Part shown: in pieces, positions 17,063-27,166 of the stretch
Layout: every line of letters begins with the position of its first letter
Numbering within the stretch: the first letter of the stretch is position 1
Assembly: GCA_029782365.1 (NCBI GenBank)
Contig: JAKOUW010000136.1
Location: 62,001 to 126,000 of the forward strand
Origin: Chloroflexota bacterium
GTDB taxonomy: Bacteria > Chloroflexota > Anaerolineae > Anaerolineales > UBA4823
DNA length: 64,000 bases
Direction: 5' to 3'
Notes under the pieces: generated by a model
Seen by the model: only the letters and a program-made list of their open reading frames with translations
Databases searched by the model: none
Told to the model about the DNA's origin: nothing
Made by a program: the position numbers and the translations under genes

Positions 17063-18253
17063 TCAGGTTTGATCGGGCGTGAACTGCAGGCGAATCTCCG
17101 ACCAGGCCTTCTGCCAGGCGGCCCGGATCGGCGCCGCCCAAAACTGCCAGGCAAAGCCCAGCCCCAACAGGGTCACCAGGAGGGAATAATACATATTCTG
17201 GCTGATGGCGAAGGCAGAGAGGAAGTCCAGATGCAGGCCGTTGCTGTTGGATGCCAGGAAAAGCGTCCCCAGGCTGGTGTACAGCAGAGTGAACAGGTTG
17301 ACAGTCACCGAGATGTAAGGCACCACGATGGCCAGGTATTGGTTGGTGATGGCTGGCGAGAAAACCACCAGGACGAAAGTGTAATACAGCAGGCTGTGAA
17401 AGGCGTCGGTTTTTCGGAAGAAAAAGGCAAAGGCCGCCAGGGCGAAAAACCACAGCAGGCGCGTATCGATGAAATTCTTCAACACCAGCGGGACAAACCA
17501 TTTATAAAAAGGCCCGTTGGAAAGCGATTGGTAGAAGAAGACATTGTGCAAAATACCGCTGCCGCCTGTGCTCCAGTAGGGCAGGAAGGAGAGCAAAAAG
17601 ACTGCCACCGGCAGCAGCAGCGCCAGGGCTTTTTGGCGCAGACCTTTTTGCTTGAGCGCCAGCCAGAAAGGGAAGGCAAAGAAGACATGCTTGAGGGTGA
17701 TGGATAGACCCAACACGAGCAGGCCAGCCAGCTTGCGCTTGCCGAAACCGCGCTCGGCCTGCTCGGGCAGCAGAAGCACGGACAGCATGGCCAGCAGGAT
17801 CGCCAGGTTATCGAACTGGCTGTGAAAACCGGTGATGATCATGGAGACCGGGTTGAGGTAGAACAAGAGCGCCGGCGTGCGGCCCACCTTGCGCCACAGG
17901 ATGGCGAAGATGCCGATATCCACCAGGCTGAGGGCGCCGCTGATCAGGAAACGAAAGACAGACCAGTCTTTGCCGGCCAGGGTGTACAAGAAATACAGCA
18001 GGTTGAACCACAGCGGCCCGTAATTGTAGCGGTAGGTATTGGCGTACACATTCTGGCCCTGCTCCACCAGGCGCGTCACCTGCATATACGAGTCGAGGTC
18101 GTAGTTGTGCCCCAGGGTAGCGATCAGCAGGCGGGCGCCAAAGCCGAGCAAAACGACCAGGGCGACCACCATGCTGCGCCAGGCAAGGTTTTCTCTTATG
18201 GCTTTGATCGTGATGGCAGGCGAGATATTCGATTCAAAACCAATTTCTTTCAT
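17063..18253 (-). CDS. Polytopic GT-C-like glycosyltransferase
   Basis: 396 residues, about ten membrane segments. The first loop has an acidic motif (GHNYDLDSYMQVTRLVEQGQNVY) followed by YRYNYGPLWFNLLYFLY, the arrangement seen in GT-C mannosyltransferases, where the aspartates are catalytic. A further conserved-looking segment is YLNPVSMIITGFHSQFDNLA, resembling the PIG-M/ALG-type NP.....GH..QFD pattern. No close ribosome binding site is seen. The acceptor is unknown. Confidence 0.72.
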   Translation of the reverse strand: MKEIGFESNISPAITIKAIRENLAWRSMVVALVVLLGFGARLLIATLGHNYDLDSYMQVTRLVEQGQNVYANTYRYNYGPLWFNLLYFLYTLAGKDWSVFRFLISGALSLVDIGIFAILWRKVGRTPALLFYLNPVSMIITGFHSQFDNLAILLAMLSVLLLPEQAERGFGKRKLAGLLVLGLSITLKHVFFAFPFWLALKQKGLRQKALALLLPVAVFLLSFLPYWSTGGSGILHNVFFYQSLSNGPFYKWFVPLVLKNFIDTRLLWFFALAAFAFFFRKTDAFHSLLYYTFVLVVFSPAITNQYLAIVVPYISVTVNLFTLLYTSLGTLFLASNSNGLHLDFLSAFAISQNMYYSLLVTLLGLGFAWQFWAAPIRAAWQKAWSEIRLQFTPDQT

Positions 18254-18394
18254 ATCGCGCGGTTATTCCTGGAGTTTTGGCAAAATATTGGGGCAAGGTG
18301 GATTTTACCACAAGCTTCATCAGGTATACCCAACAATGGAATACGCATGTTCGCCAGATGAACAATTCCAGGTACCGCTAATCAACAAGAAATA

Positions 18395-18423
18395 AAAGCA
18401 GAGGCGCCAGGCGCCCCTGCTTT
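18395..18423 (-). terminator. Terminator of the FN3-repeat protein gene
   Basis: On the minus strand AAAGCAG and CTGCTTT flank GCGCC/GGCGC in one interrupted hairpin, followed by TTTTATTT. It lies 64 bases after the stop of the 1290-residue protein. Confidence 0.75.
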
Positions 18424-18486
18424 GAAATCGCATTTCTTCACTCACCAAGAGAAGCTGCCCCATTTTGCCTGGGCGCTTCCTTGGAG

Positions 18487-21400
18487 TTATCGGTTGTTCA
18501 GGCTGGCCAAATACAGGTGGAAGGGCTTGGGATCGACCAGCACAACTGCATCGCTGAACGGCCCCTGGTTGCCATAAGAATCCACCATTGCCACCCGCCA
18601 GTAATATTTTTTAGGGAAATCATATATCTTGACAGGCGTAAAACTGGTGTTGTTGGTGGTCACTTCATCGTACAGAACACTAAACAATGGATCGGTGTAT
18701 ATTTTGACGATATACGAGCTGGCGCCTTGAATATAAGGTGTTATCCCATCTGCCCCGGTCCAGCGGAAGGTCGGTGTGGATGTGACTGTGTCATTTGCTA
18801 CCGGGAATTTCGGCAGAGCCAGGAGGGACTGTTTCACGAACATCGCCGTTGCACTATAAGGGGTAAAGTGATTACTGCCATCCATCATCGCTACACGCCA
18901 ATAGTATGTGCCATCGGCGTATCCTTTGGTCGGAGTCCAGCAGCTTTGCTCGGTATCAAATGCATCGTACAGCGCGGCAAATGTATTGTTCGTGCTGACC
19001 TGCACCCGGTAGTTAAAACCTGCCAGGGTTGGATTTCCTTTGTCATCAGGTTGTAATATGGTGTTCCAACAAAATTTCGGGGTTGACTTGAATGCGTTCA
19101 GCGGGTCGGGATCATTTGGCGTCAGGCCGGTCGGCGCCCCATAAGCCAGGTCGAAATTCATAACCGAACTCCACTCATTCGTCACGCCTGGCCGGATTAC
19201 ACGAAGTTTCCAATAATACTGGGCAGAGATCAGCGTGAATGGCGGTGTGTACGAGTTCTCGCTCGTTCCAACCGATATATCCGGCGAAGAAAATCCCGGA
19301 TCGGTATCAACCATCAGTTCATAATATAAAGCACCTTCTACTCGATCCCAGTAAAAGGTGGGGGTGGCGAATGGGATCGAAGTGGACAAACTTTGCGGGC
19401 GCCAGCCGCTCCGCACCATGCGCTGAATCTGCGTCCAGGCGCCGTACACACTTCCGGTGTATATGGGTTGGATGCGCCAGTAATAGGGCTTATCCCCCTG
19501 GGCGAAATCAACCGCCCAATGGTGCTCCGTTGATGAATAATAGGCGCTGTTGGAGGTGATGATGAATTCCGCCACCTGGGTAGTTGCGCCAGCATCCAAG
19601 TACACCCTGGCCCGCACGCCAATCCAGGGTGCCGTTCCATTGGAGCCCGATGGATAATCCCAGAAAAAAGGCGGGACGAAAGGATAGGCCAGGCTTTCGC
19701 CGGCCGAGGTATTGGGCGGCAGAATCGGATTCAAACGTTCGGACACGCTGGCAAAGCGGCTGATCGGCCCGCCGCCAGGGATGAGCGGGTCAGACGGCAC
19801 GCTGTCTTGCGGTTGGCCACCGCCAAAGGGCATGCTGATCAAAGACAAAGAATAACTGCCCGTATCTTCGCTCGACCCGATGGCGGTGATTGGGGCGCCA
19901 ATTTCAACATAATTACCGCTGGTGTTCACTTTGCCGCCAATGCTTTCGAGCACTCGGGGTATATCCCAGGCTGAACCATTCCAGGCATAAACCTCTACAT
20001 TGCTGGCGGCAAAAGCGCCCCCAACCTCATCGGCGATGATCGCAAACTCTGGGCGGTGAGCGGCATTGGTCAAAACGGTCACGCCGGGCGGAGGAATCGA
20101 AGCGCCCGAATTATCTTTGGCGTCAACATCCAGGTAAAGCACAAAGGTGGTATTGGTCAGGGTGCTGGTAACCCCAAAGCCAAAATACCAATAATCTGAA
20201 TCTTGGGCAGCGTACAGGCTGGTCAGATCATAGTTTGCGGCCGCGTCGCCGTTTTGGTCTCGAGCGATGAGGAATTTGTCATTCTTCGTGTGGTCGGTCC
20301 TGGCCACCACGGTGCGTTCGCTTTGTGCGGCAACCTGAAAGCGCCAGGTGGCGCTCCAACCGCCCAGAGGAGCGCCAACGCCGTCCAGCGCCTGGACGCG
20401 CCAGTAATAGGTGCCAAAGTTCACTTTACCCAGCAAGCGCTGAGCGAGGCTGCTCACGGGCGAATACACCGGATAAGGGGTCGTAGCTGAATCAAAAGGA
20501 GCGCCAAAGCTGGGCTCATTGGCGATCTGCACCTGGTAGCTGGCCGCTCCCGCAACCGCCTGCCATTCAAAAATTGGCGTGGCGTCCACTATTTCGCTGG
20601 CGTCCGTTGGGCGGAGCAAAACCGGCACAGGGGACGCAGCCCCGCCCGTACCCGGAATGTTAAAGCGCGCCAGCCATGTCTGGCTCCAATCGCCGATTTG
20701 CGCGCCGGACTTGTTCAATCCATGAACACGCCAAAAGTAATTTGTGTTGGGCTGAGGGGTAAAAGGATTTGAAATGGTGGGGGCGGCATGAGTATTTTCG
20801 GTATTGACTGACCAAATCGGGGAAGAAAACGTTGGTGAAGTGTCCACTTCGAGGCGGTAGCTGTAGGCCGCCGTCCCGCCGCCTGTCGAATACGGATTTG
20901 TCAGGCGGTGCCAGTAAAAAACCGGGTAAAGGGCAGTGCGATCCTGGTATGGGTTCATCGTGACTGCCTGGTCAGGAGCAGGAAAGGTGTTGGGTTGGTA
21001 GTAAAAGTAAGGATAAATTAAATCTGGCGCCATAGCATCAGCGGAGCTGTCATACGAAAATGGCTGGCTGGGTTTACCAGGCCGGCCGGCAGCATCATAC
21101 GGCGTCACCCGCCAGTAGTAACGCTTGAATGCTCCGTCATAATTCGAAGGCGAATAAAAATTGTTGCTCAACCCACCTGCCGAAATGACAATGGATGAAA
21201 AATTGTTATCAGTCGAAACTTCCAGCAAATACGTTGCCGCACCGGGCACCGGCGTCCAGGTAAAGAAGGGGATGCGCACATGCAGGGCGTTATTGGTGGG
21301 CGTGAGCAGGACGGGCCGGATATACCATTGTTTGAAAAAGGACCAGACATTGCTCCAATCTGAAATTGAGTTATTTGAAACCGCTCTTACCCGCCAGTAA

Positions 21401-22359
21401 TAGGTTGTATCGTTATTCAATGAGCCGGTCGGCGTATATTTTGTATTGGCTGTGCCGATGGAAGACACACTATTGATAAAATTAATATCCGGGGAATACT
21501 GCAGCGTGTACGATTGGGCGCCGCGCACGGCCGCCCAATGGAAAGTCGGCGTGAACGTCGGGCTGGAACCATTTGCCGGTTCGAGCGGAGCAGGAACATA
21601 GCCGTATCCCTGGTTGAACATCCAGGCCGGGCTGACTGTGCCTTCATGCGAAGCCGGGTCGAGAGGAATCACGCGCCAATAATATGCACCGTTTGCCAGT
21701 TTGTTCGCCGGCTGTATGGTCGTGGCTGCTGTGATCGCCGTAAAAAGCTTTGTAGTGAAGTCGGGGGCGGAAGCAATCTCAAAACGATAATTAGCGGCGC
21801 CCACGACCGGCTGCCAGGAAAAGACAGTGCTATCAAAGAAGTTGATTGTCTCGCCATCCGCTGGCTTGACCAGGGCGGGTGTGTTGCTGGCGCTGGACCA
21901 ATCTTTGGTGAACGAACGTATCTCACTGAAGGGCGCCTGGGAAGCATTCACCCGCACACACCAAAACCACAGCCCATCTGGCAGGTTGGATACGTTTGGC
22001 GGCAGAAACGTGGTGAGGCTGGTGGTGTATTCGATCATCTGCGGCGGCGATGACTGGCACTGCCCGGCCAAAGGCGTCAAGCGCAGAATATAGGATGTCG
22101 CACCGGCCACCGCCTGCCAGGAAAACTGGGGAATGCCCAAAGGGGGCAGCACAACCGACCCAGCCTCCGCAACTGCGGTGGTGGTCGTGCTGTTCACCGG
22201 GCTGATCAATACCGGCGCATCCACCGAGGTGGAGGCAAGCGAACCGCCCGGATTCAACAAGCTGCTCAAAAGCGCGGCAGTCAAGAAGATTGAACGTAAA
22301 CCATAACGCAAAGACGTTTTATTCTTTTTTAGGTGGGTAGAAAATCTTTTAATATTCAT
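18487..22359 (-). CDS. Large secreted protein built of FN3-like repeats
   Basis: 1290 residues. The N-terminus is basic, followed by a hydrophobic segment and LNPGGSLAST, a plausible signal peptide. About ten beta-sandwich repeats of roughly 100 residues each end in a YYWRV or close variant (YYWRVIPLD, YYWRVRAVS, YYWRVTPYD, YYWRVQALD and others). Each is preceded by P....F.W..V.GA..Y.L....., as in fibronectin type III-like modules of secreted proteins. Around residues 700-860 a different domain interrupts the array (YLDVDAKDNSG). No LPXTG, S-layer or C-terminal sorting signal is seen. An adhesin or surface-fibre role is inferred. AAGGAGT precedes the ATG. Confidence 0.8.
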   Translation of the reverse strand: MNIKRFSTHLKKNKTSLRYGLRSIFLTAALLSSLLNPGGSLASTSVDAPVLISPVNSTTTTAVAEAGSVVLPPLGIPQFSWQAVAGATSYILRLTPLAGQCQSSPPQMIEYTTSLTTFLPPNVSNLPDGLWFWCVRVNASQAPFSEIRSFTKDWSSASNTPALVKPADGETINFFDSTVFSWQPVVGAANYRFEIASAPDFTTKLFTAITAATTIQPANKLANGAYYWRVIPLDPASHEGTVSPAWMFNQGYGYVPAPLEPANGSSPTFTPTFHWAAVRGAQSYTLQYSPDINFINSVSSIGTANTKYTPTGSLNNDTTYYWRVRAVSNNSISDWSNVWSFFKQWYIRPVLLTPTNNALHVRIPFFTWTPVPGAATYLLEVSTDNNFSSIVISAGGLSNNFYSPSNYDGAFKRYYWRVTPYDAAGRPGKPSQPFSYDSSADAMAPDLIYPYFYYQPNTFPAPDQAVTMNPYQDRTALYPVFYWHRLTNPYSTGGGTAAYSYRLEVDTSPTFSSPIWSVNTENTHAAPTISNPFTPQPNTNYFWRVHGLNKSGAQIGDWSQTWLARFNIPGTGGAASPVPVLLRPTDASEIVDATPIFEWQAVAGAASYQVQIANEPSFGAPFDSATTPYPVYSPVSSLAQRLLGKVNFGTYYWRVQALDGVGAPLGGWSATWRFQVAAQSERTVVARTDHTKNDKFLIARDQNGDAAANYDLTSLYAAQDSDYWYFGFGVTSTLTNTTFVLYLDVDAKDNSGASIPPPGVTVLTNAAHRPEFAIIADEVGGAFAASNVEVYAWNGSAWDIPRVLESIGGKVNTSGNYVEIGAPITAIGSSEDTGSYSLSLISMPFGGGQPQDSVPSDPLIPGGGPISRFASVSERLNPILPPNTSAGESLAYPFVPPFFWDYPSGSNGTAPWIGVRARVYLDAGATTQVAEFIITSNSAYYSSTEHHWAVDFAQGDKPYYWRIQPIYTGSVYGAWTQIQRMVRSGWRPQSLSTSIPFATPTFYWDRVEGALYYELMVDTDPGFSSPDISVGTSENSYTPPFTLISAQYYWKLRVIRPGVTNEWSSVMNFDLAYGAPTGLTPNDPDPLNAFKSTPKFCWNTILQPDDKGNPTLAGFNYRVQVSTNNTFAALYDAFDTEQSCWTPTKGYADGTYYWRVAMMDGSNHFTPYSATAMFVKQSLLALPKFPVANDTVTSTPTFRWTGADGITPYIQGASSYIVKIYTDPLFSVLYDEVTTNNTSFTPVKIYDFPKKYYWRVAMVDSYGNQGPFSDAVVLVDPKPFHLYLASLNNR

Positions 22360-22430
22360 GTCTTACTCCTTGGGCAAATTACTCATTTACAAGAACCCCT
22401 CATTTTCCTCTCATAAATTTTATCATATTC

Positions 22431-23648
22431 TTATTGAAGAGGGATATTCCTCAACCGCCAGATCACTCGCCCAGCCAAAAAAATCGGAATGAGCGCGAAA
22501 AAAGCAATTTTTAACTGGTACGTGAGCGGGGTCAGAAAAAAAACAACGAGGTAAACTGCGATGACGGAATAAAGAAGCTGTTTGGACTGCTCAACCAGGC
22601 TCCACAGCAGAAAAACAATTACCAGAATAATGGAATCGTGCAGCAGGACATGCGGAGCAAAAATGAGCGGGAACAAAACGACAAAGATCATCACGGCTGC
22701 CTGCGACTTTTGAGACCCCTGGCGCATCCTCCAGGCAAACAGGAACAAAGCAGCGCCCGCCGCGACAGCCAGGGCCTGGGTGAGCAGCGAAATCCACTGC
22801 CAGTTGGCATTGCCGAAAAGCGTGATGAGCAGTCCGTTCAGGGTAAATTCCAGGTTCGACCCCAGGCTGGGAACTTCATAAAACTCCAACAGCCTGGGCA
22901 GCAGGTTCAGGTACGCCATGTAAGGCCCTATACCCTGAACCGCCAGGGAGGCGCTCACCCATGCCCCGGCGCCCAGGGCAAAGCTCAGCAGAGAGCGCCA
23001 ATCGCCCCAGGCCAGCCAGACCAGCAGGAATGCCAGGGTAAAATGCGGCTTATACAACAGCCCAACCGCGCACAACCCGGCAAGGACAGAGCGCTTGCGC
23101 AAAGTCAATACCACACAAGCGCTGACCAGCAGCAGGAGCATGCCGCTGCTCTGACCCACTTCAATTCCTTCAATAAAACCCAAATAGCCCCCCAAAATGA
23201 TCAACAACTGCCGGGCATTTATCCCCGCTTGTTTAAGATAGGCGGGTGTGATCGTTTGAGTGAGGAGAACGACTGCCAGGACGGCGCAGCCAATATTCGC
23301 CAGCGTCCATATTGCAAACGCCCAGGGATACTGTATGTACGTGAGCAGAGAAAAAAGAGGCGCAACATACGGAGGATTGCTAAAATTGTTTAATCCTTCG
23401 AGTGGAGTGGGTGCAATCAACGATTTTTCAATTTCAAACAGCGGCGTTGGATCATAAATTGAATTCGGCTGGCTGCGGTATAAAGCGCCCGCACTGTAAA
23501 ATACCAGGAAATCATTGCCAATGATCTTGCCGGTCGCGCTTAGCCAGCCGTTGTGCAGCCCAAAATTCAGGGCCAAAATAACCGAGGCGGTGAAAAAGAA
23601 CAGGCGGGGGTAATCGCGCAAACGCTTTGGATTCAAGAAATTTTGCAT
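22431..23648 (-). CDS. GT87-like (DUF2029) polytopic glycosyltransferase
   Basis: 405 residues, about ten membrane segments, related to the tandem pair at 10.9-13.3 kb (RLRDYPRLFFF, HNGWLSATGKIIG). The first loop has IGNDFLVFYSAGALYRSQPNSIYD and the following segment SNPPYVAPLFSLLTYI, both GT87 features. It lies 71 bases upstream of the FN3-repeat gene on the same strand, so the two may be co-expressed. Confidence 0.8.
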   Translation of the reverse strand: MQNFLNPKRLRDYPRLFFFTASVILALNFGLHNGWLSATGKIIGNDFLVFYSAGALYRSQPNSIYDPTPLFEIEKSLIAPTPLEGLNNFSNPPYVAPLFSLLTYIQYPWAFAIWTLANIGCAVLAVVLLTQTITPAYLKQAGINARQLLIILGGYLGFIEGIEVGQSSGMLLLLVSACVVLTLRKRSVLAGLCAVGLLYKPHFTLAFLLVWLAWGDWRSLLSFALGAGAWVSASLAVQGIGPYMAYLNLLPRLLEFYEVPSLGSNLEFTLNGLLITLFGNANWQWISLLTQALAVAAGAALFLFAWRMRQGSQKSQAAVMIFVVLFPLIFAPHVLLHDSIILVIVFLLWSLVEQSKQLLYSVIAVYLVVFFLTPLTYQLKIAFFALIPIFLAGRVIWRLRNIPLQ

Positions 23649-23873
23649 TTATTGGTTATGAGGTTTGTTGAAACAGTCCAACCGAGCTGTATATTTGCAG
23701 ATAATAAATGACTTTTGCTCCCCATTATAGAATAAGATGGATTCTACCATTATTTGGTTTCTCTACTCCGATTGTGCTTTGGTAAAATCAAGCGCAGGAG
23801 TTACTTTACTGAAGATTATATACTTCATCCTTTTTTGATCAGTTTTGTTCGCAGAATTGACAAATTTTATTCC

Positions 23874-24578
23874 ATGAAAAATACCGAAATTTCGGACTTG
23901 CCATATATTGACAAACAAAACCGCTGGTCAAGCCATCATCAAATCTTTTTGTGGCTGGATCAATATCCTGCAGGGACAATCATTCTTGATGTTGGTACAG
24001 CATCTGGCTCGATCGGAAGGTTATGTCAGGGGAAAGACTTTCAGATATATGGAATTGAGCCACACACTGAATGGGCCAGGTTAGCATCACCTTACTATCA
24101 AGAAATCTTTAAAGCGACCCTGGATGAAACACCTGATCAATTTTTGCGAGGATACCAGGTAATTGTGTGTGCAGATGTGCTTGAGCACATGCCTGATCCG
24201 GATCGCGCATTGGCTAGATTGGTTGATTTACAATCCAACGGAACGGACTTGATCATTTCTGTGCCGAATATAGCCAACTTGTGGGTGCGTTTGAATTTAT
24301 TATTCGGCAATTTCACGTACACTGATCGGGGTATATTAGACAGGACGCACCTGCGGTTCTTCACCCAAAAGACTTTTGTGGACCTGCTGCGAAAAAGCGG
24401 TTGCAGGATACAAAGATTCACTGCTACCCCGATTCCGCTCGATTTAATCCATCCTTTTTTTCAGAAAAACAAATTGGGCATTTTGATGCTGACGCTCCTG
24501 GCGAATATCAGCCAGAGGATTCCAACAGTTTTCGGTTATCAATTTATTGCCTTGATCCGAAAGAGCACCAATGAATAA
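23874..24578 (+). CDS. Class I SAM-dependent methyltransferase
   Basis: 234 residues from the ATG at 23874; the frame stays open to a TTG at 23754 and neither start has a clear ribosome binding site. Motif I is ILDVGTASGSIGRLC, with GIEPH as the acidic end of strand 2, and VIVCADVLEHMPDPDRAL is the post-motif typical of the methyltransferase-11/23 group. RTHLRFFT is often seen in methyltransferases of glycan clusters. Its 3' end overlaps the GT2 gene by 8 bases. The target, sugar or lipid, is unknown. Confidence 0.8.
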   Translation: MKNTEISDLPYIDKQNRWSSHHQIFLWLDQYPAGTIILDVGTASGSIGRLCQGKDFQIYGIEPHTEWARLASPYYQEIFKATLDETPDQFLRGYQVIVCADVLEHMPDPDRALARLVDLQSNGTDLIISVPNIANLWVRLNLLFGNFTYTDRGILDRTHLRFFTQKTFVDLLRKSGCRIQRFTATPIPLDLIHPFFQKNKLGILMLTLLANISQRIPTVFGYQFIALIRKSTNE

Positions 24579-25335
24579 GAAAACAAAAGTGATTGTTGTC
24601 ATGCCTGCTTACCAGGCAGCAAAAACGCTGCAAAGAACCTATGATGAGATTCCCCCAGAATTTCGGGAACATATCATTCTGGTGGATGATGCATCCAGGG
24701 ATAATACTGTTGAAGTGGCGACGAAATTAGGTCTAAAGGTAATTCGCCACCAGAAAAATACAGGCTATGGCGGCAATCAAAAAACCTGTTACCAGAACGC
24801 CCTGGCAGATCAAGCAGATATCGTCGTTATGGTGCACCCCGACCACCAATACGATGCCACGGTAATTCCAGATCTGATCCAACCAATCATGGAAGGAAGA
24901 GCTGACGCGACCTTTGGCTCACGCATGCTCGGCGGTCGTCCGATGGATGGCGGTATGCCGGGTTGGAAATACAACGCCAACATCTTTCTCACAGCTCTGG
25001 CGAACCTGGTTTTTCGCCGCTACCTGACCGAAATCCATTCGGGTTTTCGGGCGTATTCGAGAAAATATTTAGAAACGGTGCGCTTCGAAGAAAACAGCAA
25101 TGATTTTGTTTTTGATACTGAGATGATTGCCCAGGGGATGGCATGCAATCTGTTTTTCACTGAAGTGCCAATTTCGACGCGCTATTTTGACGAAGCTTCA
25201 TCGATCAACTTCAGGCGCAGCGTCGTGTATGGCTTGAGTATTTTGGGTGTGTTGTTTCGATACAGCTTACATCAGGCTAAAATTATACGGGTTCATCAAT
25301 TTACGAGGAAGCTCGACGACAAAGTTCACTCCTAA
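24571..25335 (+). CDS. GT2-family glycosyltransferase, polyprenyl-phosphate mannose/glucose synthase-like
   Basis: 254 residues, GT-A fold. VVMPAYQAAKTL is strand 1, HIILVDDASRDNT holds the DD nucleotide-binding pair, and MVHPDHQYD supplies the metal-binding DxD-like motif. GSRMLGG and SGFRAYSRK match the dolichyl/polyprenyl-phosphate sugar synthase group. The soluble C-terminus lacks membrane helices. Such enzymes make the lipid-linked sugar used by GT-C transferases, several of which surround this gene. It overlaps the methyltransferase gene upstream and, by 4 bases, the convergent GT39-like gene. Confidence 0.85.
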   Translation: MNKKTKVIVVMPAYQAAKTLQRTYDEIPPEFREHIILVDDASRDNTVEVATKLGLKVIRHQKNTGYGGNQKTCYQNALADQADIVVMVHPDHQYDATVIPDLIQPIMEGRADATFGSRMLGGRPMDGGMPGWKYNANIFLTALANLVFRRYLTEIHSGFRAYSRKYLETVRFEENSNDFVFDTEMIAQGMACNLFFTEVPISTRYFDEASSINFRRSVVYGLSILGVLFRYSLHQAKIIRVHQFTRKLDDKVHS

Positions 25336-26939
25336 GGTTGAGGATTTAGGTGTTGATAAACCTGGTATCCTCCAATGTCTTGCACTAGTTTCCATTCATC
25401 ACGTGTTATCACGGTATCATAAAGCTGCCAGGTTCTTGCATATGGTCCGATGACGAGGTAATCGGGGTTAACGCTAAGGGGATCATAATTGATCTTTTGT
25501 TGTGGATCTACTGTTTTTCTGCGAACTAATTCCATACTTACCAGATCGGACGGGAAATGATAGGACAGGTTAGGAGCCAGGAAAAATAATTCACTTTCGA
25601 ATGTTTCAACAAGCTGTCCAGATCGAACATTATGCTCCAACCAGGAAGTAGCTGCTTCAGGCTGCTGCTGGTTTGAAAGTATATATAATTTTACCGAAAG
25701 AATAGTGATAGACAAAACCAGACCAAATATCATAAAGACAATCAAGGCCAGGAAATTTTTTCGATTGGTACCTCGCAGCGTTAAGAGATTGCTGGCTCGT
25801 CTCACCAAAAGGCGTATATCATATCCTTCCGTAACTTTCTCCAGAAAGAACGCAAGAAACATCGTCCCCAGGAAATAAGGAGGGTATAAATATCTTTCCC
25901 AAAATAATGCCATCGCAATATACCAACCAAACCAGCTCGCCCCGAAACCCCAAAATGACACAGTGATAACAATGCGATTCGATTCGAAAACATTGATTGT
26001 TGAGTTATTTTGATTGAAGATTATGTCATTAAGAATGTAATATCCAAACGCTGCAAAACTCAGCAGTTCTGGTAACCCCAAAATAAGGACATTTTTGATA
26101 GCTTGCCAGCGAACAGGCCAATCCCAAACAAACACAACTGTGTTGAAAAGAAGTTTTTGCAAAGCTGAATCATTGAATGATTCTGGCATAAGATAATTTT
26201 GAATGAGCAATATGATCAGATAAACACATAAACTGCCAAAAAGCACACCACATAGGATAAATTTTGGTTTACGCCAGCCCTTTAAGTAGGCCAATCCGAT
26301 CCCCAAACAAACCGAAAATAACCAAAAAGGTAAAACCTGCAATTTTGAAAGAATAGCGACGCCAAAAATAAGCGATGCTCCAACCACCCAAAAAGAGCTG
26401 CGGTTCATTGCAAGCCAAACCAGGATAAAACCAGCCAACGAATAGAATAGCATTGGCATTTCAGCCAGGGTTTCTCGTCCAATAATAAAAGGGCTAAAGC
26501 TAAAAAATGATAGACAAAGGAGAACAATGGCAGCCACACCAATGGTCCGATTAAATAAACGTTCAGAAAGTTTAAACAATAACATTAATGCCAGGATTGT
26601 AAATATCACGCCCGGCAGCCGCCCCTGCCAGGTGCCTGTTCCGAAAACCTTCATACTCAAAGCCACAGGTACAACGACGGGAAATCGCACGACTATACTC
26701 GGAGGCACAGCTTGCCCAGCGATATAGTTGCCTAAATGCCCATTGTCCACCCAATTGCGAGCCGCAGAGAGAGTCCAGCCTTCATCCCACCACAATGGTG
26801 GAAACCGGTCTAATTGATAACCAAGCAAGAACAGTAAGAGTAAAAGGAGTATCATCCAAACGAACAGCTTGAATATTCCTTTTGAGACTAAGTGATGTTT
26901 TATAGAAGTCAAAACAACCTGCCTTATTGAGGATATCAA
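25332..26939 (-). CDS. PMT/ArnT-like (GT39/GT83-type) membrane glycosyltransferase
   Basis: 535 residues with 9-11 membrane segments and a C-terminal soluble part. FPPLWWDEGWTLSAARNW in the first loop carries the catalytic acidic DE motif of protein O-mannosyltransferase-like enzymes. GTGTWQGRLPGVIF and GRETLAEMPMLFY are the next two conserved loops (R..P and ET..P). Members transfer a sugar from a polyprenyl-phosphate donor to protein or lipid. The donor could be made by the GT2 enzyme encoded convergently next door. Confidence 0.82.
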   Translation of the reverse strand: MISSIRQVVLTSIKHHLVSKGIFKLFVWMILLLLLLFLLGYQLDRFPPLWWDEGWTLSAARNWVDNGHLGNYIAGQAVPPSIVVRFPVVVPVALSMKVFGTGTWQGRLPGVIFTILALMLLFKLSERLFNRTIGVAAIVLLCLSFFSFSPFIIGRETLAEMPMLFYSLAGFILVWLAMNRSSFWVVGASLIFGVAILSKLQVLPFWLFSVCLGIGLAYLKGWRKPKFILCGVLFGSLCVYLIILLIQNYLMPESFNDSALQKLLFNTVVFVWDWPVRWQAIKNVLILGLPELLSFAAFGYYILNDIIFNQNNSTINVFESNRIVITVSFWGFGASWFGWYIAMALFWERYLYPPYFLGTMFLAFFLEKVTEGYDIRLLVRRASNLLTLRGTNRKNFLALIVFMIFGLVLSITILSVKLYILSNQQQPEAATSWLEHNVRSGQLVETFESELFFLAPNLSYHFPSDLVSMELVRRKTVDPQQKINYDPLSVNPDYLVIGPYARTWQLYDTVITRDEWKLVQDIGGYQVYQHLNPQP

Positions 26940-27166
26940 TAAATGAAAAGGTCTTTATATAGAAACTACCCTGACTAAATGGGATGATAAACTATAATAT
27001 CTACAAATAAAGCGAGTCTGGAAGGGCTATTTACAATTGAGTTGCAGTTCTCATTAGAGTTTGAGCATATTCAATGATTTTTTGGTTAATCAGTTTGTTT
27101 ATTTAGTGGGCGCCTTGCATTCATAGAAATTGATTTTTTAGATCCTACTAATCTTTGTGATTTAGC

